Below, one piece after another: positions 1 to 8,800 of a stretch of DNA of 64,000 bases. Origin of the DNA: Flavobacteriaceae bacterium (GTDB lineage Bacteria; Bacteroidota; Bacteroidia; Flavobacteriales; Flavobacteriaceae); contig JABABD010000037.1 in NCBI GenBank assembly GCA_014238425.1, forward strand, positions 26,809 through 90,808, in the 5' to 3' direction. Position 1 is the stretch's first letter; the number at the start of each line of letters is the position of its first letter. The translations under genes and the position numbers were made by a program. The notes under the pieces were generated by a model. That model saw only the letters and a list, made by a program, of their open reading frames with translations. It was not told where the DNA came from and did no database searches.

Positions 1-470
1 CCTTCTGATTTTTCATTAAATACATTGGCGTCTAGGCCTGACGACATTATTAGAAGATGTTTTATCCTAATATCACGTTCTTCATCTTTTTTATACTTTG
101 GAAAAAAATCATAAATATTTTGTTCTACATTTTTAATAATTCCTTTGTCTAATGCTATACCTAGAAGTAAAGCAGTAACACTTTTTCCAGCAGAACGAAT
201 ATCATGAATAGTTCCTCTCCAATATGTATTAAAATATTCCTCTAAAACCAAGCTGTCATTTTTAATTATAACCAATCCACGAAAATCATTTGGTGGTGTT
301 GTATTTATTAGATTAATGATTTGAGTAATCGAATCATTTCGGAAACTTGAATTTTCTAAATTAGACTCTATTATATTTGGAACAATTTTGTTATGAACTT
401 TACTTGATATTGTTTGACTAAACGAACAAAAGGCAAGGCATGTAAATAACAGTAGAATGGTTATTCTCAT
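1..470 (-). CDS. Serine hydrolase, beta-lactamase family (3' part outside window)
   Basis: The open frame begins at an ATG at 470 and runs off the window start without a stop, so about 156 N-terminal codons are visible. Residues 1-20 form a signal peptide (MRITILLLF..., ending CSFSQ). After about 85 residues comes the block DIRSAGKSVTALLLGIA, which contains the SxxK catalytic tetrad (SAGK) of penicillin-binding-protein-like serine hydrolases (Pfam PF00144), followed by IKHLLIMSSGL, the next conserved block of that family. The likely role is an exported esterase or peptidase; the substrate is unknown. The GNAT gene ends 12 bp upstream on the same strand, so the two may be co-transcribed. It is one of four proteins of this fold in the window. 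Motifs beyond the window edge (YxN, HxG) cannot be checked. Confidence 0.85.
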   Translation of the reverse strand, partial: MRITILLLFTCLAFCSFSQTISSKVHNKIVPNIIESNLENSSFRNDSITQIINLINTTPPNDFRGLVIIKNDSLVLEEYFNTYWRGTIHDIRSAGKSVTALLLGIALDKGIIKNVEQNIYDFFPKYKKDEERDIRIKHLLIMSSGLDANVFNEKSE

Positions 471-482
471 TTTTGATTTGAT

Positions 483-1019
483 TTAGTGGTTTTTACTTTT
501 GTCTTCATCTAAAATTGCATAATGATAATTGTCTTTCCATTGGTTACGAATAGGAAGAATTTTTCGCTTGTGTCCTTCTTTTGTCATACCAACTTTTTCC
601 AATACTTTAATTGATGCCAAATTCTCTGTTGCTACTCCAGCTTCTATGCGATGTAATTTGAGTTCATTAAAACCAAAATCAATAATTTTGTTAACAGCTT
701 CAGTAGCAAATCCTTTTCCCCAAAATTCAGGTAATATACTATAATGAATTTCAGCCATTCTGTATTTAGGACTAGCTAAAGTCATGCCCAATTCACCAAT
801 AAAAATGTTGCCTTTTTTTAGTCTAATACTCCATCCAGAATTTGTTGTATTGGTTTCGTCTAAAGCTTTTGAAAGCATTTTTTTTGTTTCAGAAATATTC
901 TTAGGGATACTAATTGTATTATACTCATTTACTATATCTATTGAATTCATATGATGAATATCTTTAAGATCTTCTTCTTGTAATCTTATTATATTTAAAC
1001 GATTGGTTTGCTGCATCAT
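483..1019 (-). CDS. GNAT family N-acetyltransferase (RimJ/RimL type)
   Basis: The 178-residue protein has the Acetyltransf_3 layout: an N-terminal LNIIRL strand, GWSIRLKKGNIFIGELGM in the centre, then the acetyl-CoA binding segment LPEFWGKGFATEAVNKIIDF (residues 97-116) and the ENLASIKVLEKVGM motif near 130-143. Enzymes of this group acetylate protein N-termini or small amines using acetyl-CoA in the cytoplasm; the acceptor here is unknown. Its ATG overlaps the stop codon of the upstream CGNR regulator gene, which points to translational coupling. A second ATG one codon downstream is an equally good start. Confidence 0.9.
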   Translation of the reverse strand: MMQQTNRLNIIRLQEEDLKDIHHMNSIDIVNEYNTISIPKNISETKKMLSKALDETNTTNSGWSIRLKKGNIFIGELGMTLASPKYRMAEIHYSILPEFWGKGFATEAVNKIIDFGFNELKLHRIEAGVATENLASIKVLEKVGMTKEGHKRKILPIRNQWKDNYHYAILDEDKSKNH

Positions 1020-1642
1020 TAAGACTGTTTTTGTTTTTGGCGTTGATAATAATTACGCATTTTTACTCGTGCACCACAAATTTTTGGGTTACACCATTTT
1101 TGTCTATTATTTTTAGTTTTATCTAAAAATACCCATCCACATTCTCCACATTCTTTTATTTTTTTTGAATCTACATTTGTTAGTATTTCAACTGCTGATT
1201 CTAGAATAAATGACATTGGTTCCATAATACTTTCTGCATCTAATATTGGATTTATTAAATAACTATTACTTTCGGTAAAGAGCAGTTTCTTTCTTTGATA
1301 ATATTTAGCTAAATAAAGATTAAATTGATTGATTGCTTTTTTTGGAGGATTTGCATTAGAAGCTATAGACGAAAAAATAATGTAAAGATTTTCTCTTAAA
1401 GTTTTAAACTCATTTAATGCTTCAATTGATTGAAAATAATCAGAATTTGCTAATCCCTTTAATTTTTCTAAATATGATTCTGGGACTATATCTTGTTTAC
1501 TAAAGAACTCTAAAATAGAAAAATAATCCTCAAGAAATTCTTTTGAGTCCAGCTCTTTCCATGAGCCCCTTGTATTGATGAAGTCAAAACATAAACAGCC
1601 ACCATCAAGATATAAATCTGCAATATTGTTCCATATAATCAT
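1019..1642 (-). CDS. CGNR zinc-finger transcriptional regulator (ABATE domain)
   Basis: The N-terminal half begins LYLDGGCLCFDFINTRGSWK, typical of the ABATE domain of putative stress-response regulators. The C-terminus carries the zf-CGNR metal site: CGECGWVFLD, then WCNPKICGARVKMRNYYQRQ, with Cys at both CxxC-like positions followed by the basic DNA-binding helix. The open frame extends upstream to 1717, but that extension encodes a hydrophobic non-conserved stretch. The ATG at 1642 (MIIWNNIADLYLDGG) puts the ABATE domain at the N-terminus and is preferred. The gene overlaps the downstream GNAT acetyltransferase gene (TAATG), so the regulator probably controls its own small operon. The function is a family-level inference. 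Confidence 0.82.
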   Translation of the reverse strand: MIIWNNIADLYLDGGCLCFDFINTRGSWKELDSKEFLEDYFSILEFFSKQDIVPESYLEKLKGLANSDYFQSIEALNEFKTLRENLYIIFSSIASNANPPKKAINQFNLYLAKYYQRKKLLFTESNSYLINPILDAESIMEPMSFILESAVEILTNVDSKKIKECGECGWVFLDKTKNNRQKWCNPKICGARVKMRNYYQRQKQKQS

Positions 1643-1772
1643 AGACAAATATACAATACTTACTTTATAAATGAATATTAAAAGTAAGAAATATTGATTC
1701 TTACTTTCAAAACTCATATTAAAAGCTTTAATTCAAGTTCTATACATAGCCAGGAATTTTAAGATTTAATAC

Positions 1773-1952
1773 TCATTCCACACACATTTTCCGACACTCC
1801 TCTGCCCTTTCTTAAAAAGAGTGTTCCATTAACTGAGCAAGAAACTTATAGATTAAATTTTTCTAGAATAAGATTACTAACTTTCGCTTTTAAGCAAAGC
1901 TCAAGTTACCCTTCGACTTCGCTCAGGACAGGCTCCACGCAGAACATTATAG
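1773..1952 (+). repeat. Interspersed intergenic repeat, copy 1 (nearly full length)
   Basis: This copy begins CATTCCACACACATT, has AAAGAGTGTTCCATTAAC in the middle, GATTAAATTTTTCTAGAA and ACTTTCGCTTTTAAGC further on, and ends CAAAGCTCAAGTTAC...CGCAGAACATTAT. It carries a 25-30 bp insertion near 1909-1938 containing CTTCGACTTCGCTCAGGACA. It fills most of the 497-bp gap between the CGNR gene and the serine hydrolase gene at 2140. Two tail elements, ATCCAACGGAT (1974) and ATCCACTGGAT (2054), follow it and recur behind other copies. No gene was seen in this gap. Confidence 0.75.
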
Positions 1953-2139
1953 TACATTTTATAATATTGGTTTATCCAACGGATGATTCATAATTAAAAC
2001 AAATAGTAACTATATGTCAAATGGTCAACTCTGTCTTGTATCCAAACAAAAACATCCACTGGATGCTTTTATTTGAATAGTATGTAATATCCCAGGATAA
2101 TTCTATTTCATAGTGATATTAGCTGCTCTGGGGTCGTTT

Positions 2140-3216
2140 TTATTCTTTTAACTTTTCAATCGTTGGAATAATAAAATCATTCATAATTTCATCAGTATAA
2201 TTATGCCCATTTCTATTACCATAGTTTGTAGTCGTTATAACAACAGTTAAACCCAATTCTGGGTTTGCCAAAACTTTATTGCCTCCATTACCCGACATGA
2301 AGAAAGATTTATATTTTTTGTCCTTACCAAAGTTTTTTAACCAAAATAGATAGCCATATTCAGCATCATAAGCTTCGAGTTTTGTTGTTGATGCCTTTTC
2401 AATCCATGACGATGAAATAATTTGCTGCCCATTCCATTGTCCTTTGTTTAAGCATAACTGAATTAATTTCAAAAGATCTCTACTTCTATATTCGCTACCT
2501 CCAGCGGTATTTAATATTTTATGAGGTGTATAATGCAATGTATAGTCTTTAATTGCTAAAGGTTCAAAAAGGTGCTTCTTTGCAAATTCAACCAAATCAC
2601 TTTTAATGGCATTTTGTAAAATTTCTGCCATTAAAGCAGCTCCAGCACTACAATAGCTAAAAGCCCGACCATAAGGCCGTTCTTTAGGTTTAGGTCCCCA
2701 AGGATAAGAATAAACAGGAAGGTCCAAATAAAATTTAGCCCAATCTTCTATGATATACATACGTTCTTGATTACCTCTAGAGTATCTATTACTATCGTTA
2801 CATTCTAAAGCAGAGCTCATCGTTAAGAGGTCTTCGATCGTAATTTCTTCTTTGCGCTTATCTGGGTTTTTAATTGGAAGTTTGTGCTGCAAATAGTCAA
2901 AAATCTTATCTTTTTCAGAGGTGACATACCCTTTATCTATAGCTATGCCTGTTAACAAAGTTGCCATGGTTTTAGTAACAGAACGAGTATTATGCTTAGA
3001 ATTAACATCATTTTCGTTGTAATACTTTTCAAATAAAACATTGCCATCTTTAGCTATTAAAATACTTGTAATACGTTCGTACTTGCCAGAAGAGACAATA
3101 CTGTCCATCTTATTTAATAGAGGAATATTACTTTTATTGGTTTTAGAAAAATTGAGTTGGGCATTACCATGTAGAACACATAAAAAGTAAACTACTGTTA
3201 CAAGTGTATATTTCAT
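2140..3216 (-). CDS. Serine hydrolase, beta-lactamase family, exported
   Basis: The 358-residue protein has a signal peptide (about residues 1-19, ending HGNAQ). The catalytic SxxK is SVTK in NTRSVTKTMATLLTGIAID (about residue 79). The second motif region reads FSYCSAGAALMAEIL, giving Y-C-S in place of the usual YxN. The C-terminal motif is MSGNGGNKVLANPELGL, in the position of HxG/KTG. This is PF00144, probably a periplasmic or secreted esterase or D-Ala-peptide hydrolase. The AraC-family gene lies 71 bp upstream on the same strand, suggesting a regulator-target pair. The substrate cannot be predicted. Confidence 0.87.
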   Translation of the reverse strand: MKYTLVTVVYFLCVLHGNAQLNFSKTNKSNIPLLNKMDSIVSSGKYERITSILIAKDGNVLFEKYYNENDVNSKHNTRSVTKTMATLLTGIAIDKGYVTSEKDKIFDYLQHKLPIKNPDKRKEEITIEDLLTMSSALECNDSNRYSRGNQERMYIIEDWAKFYLDLPVYSYPWGPKPKERPYGRAFSYCSAGAALMAEILQNAIKSDLVEFAKKHLFEPLAIKDYTLHYTPHKILNTAGGSEYRSRDLLKLIQLCLNKGQWNGQQIISSSWIEKASTTKLEAYDAEYGYLFWLKNFGKDKKYKSFFMSGNGGNKVLANPELGLTVVITTTNYGNRNGHNYTDEIMNDFIIPTIEKLKE

Positions 3217-3287
3217 ATTGCATTTTTTAATTTATGAATCATCAAACTTAGAGAATACGATGATTACTTAATAGAATGAAATTAACA

Positions 3288-3968
3288 TTATAAATTTTTA
3301 TTAATTTTTTTTCGATATGTGCTTAGATTAATATTGAAAATCGATTTAAATACACGATTAAAATGACTTTGGTCTGAAAAACCTGCTTGGTAAGCTATTT
3401 CGGTTAATGAATTATTTGAGTTTAGAAGTAGCGGAATGGCTTTTTTTACTTTATGCTGTCTCATATATTCACCAAGACTCATTGAAAGGTGTTTTGACGC
3501 AGCTCTTGAGATATGTACAGGATGTACTTTTAGCTCATTTGATAAATAATCAAGACTAAGAGTAGAAGTATCATAGTGTAGTAATTCTTTTAAGCCTTCT
3601 ACCCAGTTTGGATTCTTCTGAGTGTTAATTTCCTTTAAGTTAGACAACGCTTCACAGATTTGAAGCAATAAAATTTCAACAGACAAGTCGCTGTAATTAT
3701 CCGAAATTAAAAATTCATGATATAGTTTTGCGAAAAGCAAGTGCAATTTTGGGTTTTCAATTAGTTGACTACCTTCCAGTAAATTTAAAGGTATTCCGTT
3801 TTCTTTAAGCCATTTTCTCTCAAATTCCAGATGAAAACCACTAGCTTCAGCAGAATGTTTAGAGCCATAATGAGCCTCTTGCCAATTATTGAACATTAAG
3901 CTTCCGGCAGGACACAATGATTGTACTTTTTTATTGCAATCCTTCATGTTACCATGTAATACATACAT
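3288..3968 (-). CDS. AraC family regulator, N-terminally truncated by a nonsense codon
   Basis: The 226-residue open frame ends with two AraC helix-turn-helices: LDYLSNELKVHPVHISRAASKHL..., then SLTEIAYQAGFSDQSHFNRVFK and a terminal YRKK. The N-terminal region is a cupin-like sensing domain. The ATG at 3968 is not a natural start. It falls inside the run HYHENPYFMYVLHGN, typical of this family, and the same frame continues upstream for 16 sense codons to an in-frame TAA (4017-4019), beyond which 28 more codons to an ATG at 4103 match the expected N-terminus. The gene is therefore probably a recent pseudogene or yields a truncated protein. It neighbours the serine hydrolase gene at 2140, its likely former target. 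Confidence 0.8.
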   Translation of the reverse strand: MYVLHGNMKDCNKKVQSLCPAGSLMFNNWQEAHYGSKHSAEASGFHLEFERKWLKENGIPLNLLEGSQLIENPKLHLLFAKLYHEFLISDNYSDLSVEILLLQICEALSNLKEINTQKNPNWVEGLKELLHYDTSTLSLDYLSNELKVHPVHISRAASKHLSMSLGEYMRQHKVKKAIPLLLNSNNSLTEIAYQAGFSDQSHFNRVFKSIFNINLSTYRKKINKNL

Positions 3969-4103
3969 GAAATAAGGATTTTCATGATAGTGCCAGTCTG
4001 TTTTTTTTTCTTTATTTTAATTATATTGGGACAGTAGAATTCCATTTAATGACACCTCTAAATCTTTACTGCCATAATAGTTTCCTTTAGTTAATATTTT
4101 CAT
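3969..4103 (-). pseudogene. Severed N-terminus of the AraC-family gene
   Basis: Read on the minus strand from ATG 4103, the frame gives MKILTKGNYYGSKDLEVSLN then GILLSQYN, then a TAA stop at 4017-4019, then NKEKKTDWHYHENPYF, which runs without a shift into the 3288-3968 frame. The segment on both sides of the stop matches the usual start of this AraC subgroup (residues of the cupin arm and the WHYHENPY block). A single substitution such as TAT to TAA would explain the break. A run of nine A in the reading strand (4001-4010 region) is also present, but no frameshift is needed. Confidence 0.75.
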
Positions 4104-4206
4104 CTTGTATATGTTTAGAGTTTCATCTTAAAGACTTGATTTTAAATCTTTGGTTACAATAACTTACTTCATTTCCCATAATTATCTAATATTTCTGTAC
4201 TTACCC

Positions 4207-4300
4207 AATAAATACACTTCACTCCTATCAAACCTACGCTAAAGCTTCGGTTGACATGTCGTCGTTGCATAAAAAGTGTTCTTTAAACTTTTATTAAAAA
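4207..4300 (+). repeat. Degenerate copy of the interspersed repeat
   Basis: The segment holds TACACTTCACTCCTATC near its start and GTCGTCGTTGCATAAAAAGTG with a TTCTTTAAAC-like continuation. The latter resembles the GTCGTCGTATAAAAAGTG block of the copy at 5565. The 3' half of the element is missing. The gap 4104-4375 contains nothing else recognisable apart from the AT-rich leader of the M50-like gene. Confidence 0.4.
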
Positions 4301-4375
4301 AGGTTATTAAAAGTTATTTGCATTTATACTATATTGAGAATTCAAAAACACAACCTTTAAACGAGAAAGATTTAT

Positions 4376-5554
4376 ATGCTGTTTTTTTACTACTTAATTT
4401 TTTTATTCTTTTTCACTGTAGTATTGAGGCCGTTTTCAACTTTAATACATGAATTAGGTCATGGCATTCCTGCTTTGTTGCTCACAGATAAGAAAGTTAC
4501 TCTATATTTAGGTTCATATGGTGACCCAAAAGAAAGTTTTAAATTTACAATTGGTAGGTTAGAGCTTTTTTTTAATAAAAAACCTTTCCATTGGAAAATT
4601 GGGCTTTGTGTATTGGAAAAACAAACACTTTCAATAAACAAACAAATTTTTATTGATTTAATGGGACCTTTAGCTTCATTAGCTTTATCTCTAGTTTTAA
4701 GCTACTTCGTTTTCTTTAGTGGTTTAAACGACAATGTTAAAATTATTTTATTCTTTTTTAATGTTTCCACTTATTATGATTTTTTCATAAATATTGTTCC
4801 AAGTAGTAAACCTATTGAACTCCATGATGGCACTACTGTTTATAATGACGGTAGACAAATATTGAATTTATTAAAATTTAAAAATCTACCTGTAGAATAT
4901 AATATTGCAGGCAAACATTACAATAATCAAGAATATAGTAAAGCAGCAGCATCACTTGAAATAGTTTTTGAGAAAGGTTATCAAAAAGATTTTGTTTATC
5001 AATTATTAATAAGCTCATATTTACAGATAAAAGATTACACGAATGCATCAAGAGTAGATAATCTATATAGTCGTAAGTTCAAAAAGACGTTTAATTCAAA
5101 TGATTATTCAAATTCAGGTCTGATAAAATCCTTTTCTGATAATTATGATGAAGCAATTAAAGACTATGATAAAGCCATTGAAATTGACCCAAGCAACAGT
5201 ACTGCTCTAAATAATCGTGGTTATACATATAACCTGATGGAAGATTATGAAAATGCGGTAAAGGACTTTGAGAAAGCTATATCTTTAGAAGACAGCTTTG
5301 CATATGCATTAAACAATAGAGGATTTGCTAAAATCAAACTCGGTTTAAAAGAAGATGGTCTTGCTGATCTAGAAAAATCAATGACGCTTGATGGTACTAA
5401 CTCTTATTGCTACCTTAATTTCGGTGTTTATCATTATGATAATGGCAAATATGAAAAAGCATTAGAATACTTTACTAAAGCACAAGAATTAGATGCAACA
5501 ACTTATAAACTTGACAGTTATTTGAAAAACGTTAAGGAGAAATTGAGTTTGTAA
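4376..5554 (+). CDS. M50-like membrane metalloprotease with C-terminal TPR repeats
   Basis: The 392-residue protein starts with a membrane segment (about 1-22) carrying the zinc motif HELGH (residues 26-30) in FSTLIHELGHGIPALLL. Two further hydrophobic segments follow (about 95-150) and then a NxxP...DG-like site, IVPSSKPIELHDGTTVYNDG, in the position of the M50 third-ligand motif NxxPxxxxDG. From about residue 175 the chain is soluble and holds at least four TPR units, e.g. ALNNRGYTYNLMEDYENAVK and ALNNRGFAKIKLGLKEDGLA. A membrane protease with a TPR docking domain is the likely reading; the substrate is unknown. AGAAAG upstream may serve as a weak ribosome binding site. It stands alone between two repeat copies. 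Confidence 0.75.
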   Translation: MLFFYYLIFLFFFTVVLRPFSTLIHELGHGIPALLLTDKKVTLYLGSYGDPKESFKFTIGRLELFFNKKPFHWKIGLCVLEKQTLSINKQIFIDLMGPLASLALSLVLSYFVFFSGLNDNVKIILFFFNVSTYYDFFINIVPSSKPIELHDGTTVYNDGRQILNLLKFKNLPVEYNIAGKHYNNQEYSKAAASLEIVFEKGYQKDFVYQLLISSYLQIKDYTNASRVDNLYSRKFKKTFNSNDYSNSGLIKSFSDNYDEAIKDYDKAIEIDPSNSTALNNRGYTYNLMEDYENAVKDFEKAISLEDSFAYALNNRGFAKIKLGLKEDGLADLEKSMTLDGTNSYCYLNFGVYHYDNGKYEKALEYFTKAQELDATTYKLDSYLKNVKEKLSL

Positions 5555-5564
5555 TTACTAAACC

Positions 5565-5722
5565 CATTCCACACACATTATGCTTCCCTCCTACGTCGTC
5601 GTATAAAAAGTGTTCCATTAACATTGCAGAAGAAACTTTTGGGATTAAATTTTTTCAAGAAACTTTAGTAACAACTTTCGCTTTTAACCAAAGCTCAAGT
5701 TACATAACGCAAGTACATTATG
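5565..5722 (+). repeat. Interspersed intergenic repeat, copy with the best consensus
   Basis: The copy begins 10 bp after the stop codon at 5554. Blocks in order: CATTCCACACACATT, GCTTCCCTCCTAC, AAAAAGTGTTCCATTAAC, GAAACTTTTGGGATTAAA, AACTTTCGCTTTTAACC, AAAGCTCAAGTTACATAACG, then ACATTATG. At 158 bp with no large insertion it is the best reference copy. No inverted terminal repeats and no open frame are seen. The rest of the gap to 5840 is AT-rich without other features. Confidence 0.8.
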
Positions 5723-5840
5723 AAACATTTTATTATCATAATAAGTCATTATGTAAAATTGCTTTTAAACTGGCTTTTCAGCACATTTATTGTGTCAACG
5801 TATTTTTTTGAATAAGGATAAATTGTCAAGCATATTGTTA

Positions 5841-8800
5841 CTATCTTTTCAGTGTAAAATGACTTTTAAAACTTCTATTATTACCCAAATCTACAGTGAA
5901 CCAATAATCTGAAGAAGGCATAGGTTCACCCTTAAACGTGCCATCCCAACCCAAACTATTAGGGTTTAATTGTTTTAATAATTTTCCATATCTGTCGTAT
6001 ATGAAGATTTTAGCATTTTGAAAAGCGCTTACACCTTCAATGTGCCATACATCATGAAAACCATCAACATTTGGAGTAAAGTATAATGGAAAGTCCACTA
6101 AGATCACTTCCTGGGAATCTTCACCACAATTATTCTTGTCTCTTACATAAGCCGTATAAATTCCGCCTGAAATATTATTAAATACATTACTGTCTTGGTA
6201 ATCTATCCCGTTGATTGAATATTCGAAGTCTCCATCACCAACGGCAATGATCTCGATAAAGTTATTACCAAGGTCAGCGTAATTGACAGAAAGAATGGTT
6301 GGCAAATCTGATCGAATTAATTGAAAAGAAAAAAAATCGCTACAGTAAATGCCGTTTGTGGTTTCACCAACAGTGACCGTATAGCTACCCTCTTCGGTAA
6401 TAACGGCTTCATTTATAGACGAAATGATAGATCCGTCTTCATAACGCCATTCGTAATAATCATAACCTAGAGGTAGCGTGACGGTTTCTGACACCTCCAA
6501 AGCACAAATTAAATACGCGTCCTCTAGAAGAATCTCTGGGAGTTCATTAACAACCAAATTAAAGTTAGTCTCAACGAAACATTGTGTATTAGCAATCACT
6601 TCCGCCCTAACAGAAATGGTTTGTTGATATGTTGTGGTATTCTGAAATGAAACTGGCAAAGGACTTGGTAGAACATTACCATTATCGTCCGAATAAATTA
6701 GTTGTAAGCCTGTTTGAGTACCAATTAATTGCGCCTCAATTGTGCTAGTGTCGAATGTACTGAACCCATTTCCTTCATCACAGGCATAAATATCAAACGG
6801 TTGACTTACAATTGGTAGATCAACAGTTGTTAACGTAAGTTCTGTTTCGGCATAACAAGTCGTAGCGGAGTTTACAACACGAACAGTTATTATCTCCTCA
6901 AATGCCGTAATATTTGTATATGGATTGGATAATGACCCTATTTGTGAACCAGTACTATTAAAAAACAAGACTTGCATTCCGGTTTGCCCGTTTAGAACCT
7001 CATCAATTACAAAAGAAGTGTCAAAGCTGTTGGAAATACCATCACCATCATCGTCACAACCTATTAAAGGAGTTAATGTATTAGCAATAGGTAGAGGATT
7101 AACAATAATATCGAAATTGATTTCTGATTGACAGCTTGTAATTGTATTGGTAACTACTACGTTAATAGTTTCTTGATCTTCAATCGAATTCGAATAATTT
7201 AATAATGGCGTAGGTATTAAATCACCAAGTTCATTGTAAAAAGAGACATCGAGATTCGCCTGATTATTAGTAATATCTGTAGTCACTTGGCTTAAATCAA
7301 AAATTGCGAACCCATCAGTATCGTCATCGCAAACATAAAATGGTCCTACGGAACTAATTATTGGCAAAGAATCCACAATGAGATTGAAGGTAGTTTCTGC
7401 AAAGCACAGCGGGTTGCCCTCATTTGATATTCGCACGGTAATTGTTTCTAGACCCTGAACAGTGTTGGACATCGGGTTTGGTAATGGGCTTGTCAATTCA
7501 TTTCCGTTTTCATCAAAATATGTGACTATCACACCAGTTTGCCCATCTATCACAGTATCTTGTAAGCCACTTGTATCGAAAGATGACGAATACCCTTCAT
7601 TGCCAATATTGGCACAGGCATTAATATTTGGTAGTGGTAATATACTAGGCGTAGTGGAAACCAAAATATCAAATGTTCTGGTATCGTCGCACCCACTGCC
7701 AGATACAACCTCAACGGAGTATTGCCCAGACAAACCAGAGGTCGCATTGGTTATAATGATATTTGGGTCTGTACTTGTAAAACCATTAGGGCCAGTCCAT
7801 AAATATGATATACCTCCTGATGCATTTAGTTCAATGGATTCACCTTCACACAGGTTGGTGGTTGCATCCGTGATTATGGAAGACAAACAATCCTTAAATT
7901 TAACGAGAAAGTTATCGATTTCGGCATTATAATTTTCTTGATGTGAACCGGGAGTGGCAAGATTTGTCGATCCAAATGTATACCCTAGCAGATATAAATC
8001 ACCTAATGCGTCTATCTCTATATCTAAGCCACCATCAGAACTACTACCACCATAATAAGTACCCCAAAGTCTTGTTCCTAAGGGGTTAAACTTCGCAAGA
8101 AACGCATCTGGACTACCATCTGAACTTTCCTGAAAAGTATCTGGTGTTGCTATTGCATTCTGACTCCAAGAATAACCAACAAGAAATACATTGTTATTCG
8201 AGTCTACATCAACGTTGTATCCTTCATCTATTTCTTGGCCTCCATATAATGTATTCCAAACAATGTCTCCATTACTACTAAATTTAGCCAAGAATGCATC
8301 ATAATCATAATAGGCACCCCCTTTAGTGGGTTGATGTGCACCAGGCGTGGTTGGAAATATATTACTTCTTGTTGCTCCACAAATTATTACATTGTCTAAA
8401 TAGTCGACAACAACTCCATAACTATCATCATAACTGTCTCCGCCATAGTAGGTTCCCCATTCCCTATTTCCATTCATATCAAATTTCACTAAAAAAGAAT
8501 CGGACCATGAAAATTCTGCTTCATCACTATATTCTTCTTGATAAGCTCCTGGTGTAGAGATGTCTTCGTCTCTATTAAGTGCTATACCCAACAGAAAGGC
8601 ACTTCCATTACTATCAACATCAACTCCTGTTGAGTATTGCCCTCCGTAATATGTTGCCCATTGCCTTTGTCCATTCTCATTTAATTTCACAAGAAATGTA
8701 CCCCAATTGCTATGAACATCTAAATTAACATTCTCTAAAAAAGCCCCAGAAGAGGCAATGTTTTCGTTACTAGCTGTATGCCCACCTACTAAAATGTTGT

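Noticed and set aside
1904..1938. CTTCGACTTCGCTCAGGACA as an insertion-sequence end
   Set aside because: It occurs once inside a repeat copy with only a related piece at about 30276-30291; no target duplication or transposase is present.
4001..4010. Frameshift at the nine-A run in the AraC gene
   Set aside because: The frame is continuous across the run; only the nonsense codon at 4017-4019 interrupts it.
7462..7932. 156-codon + strand open frame inside the SBBP-protein gene
   Set aside because: It lies wholly antisense to a well-supported secreted protein, has no domain or signal peptide, and its residues mirror the repetitive codons of the real frame.
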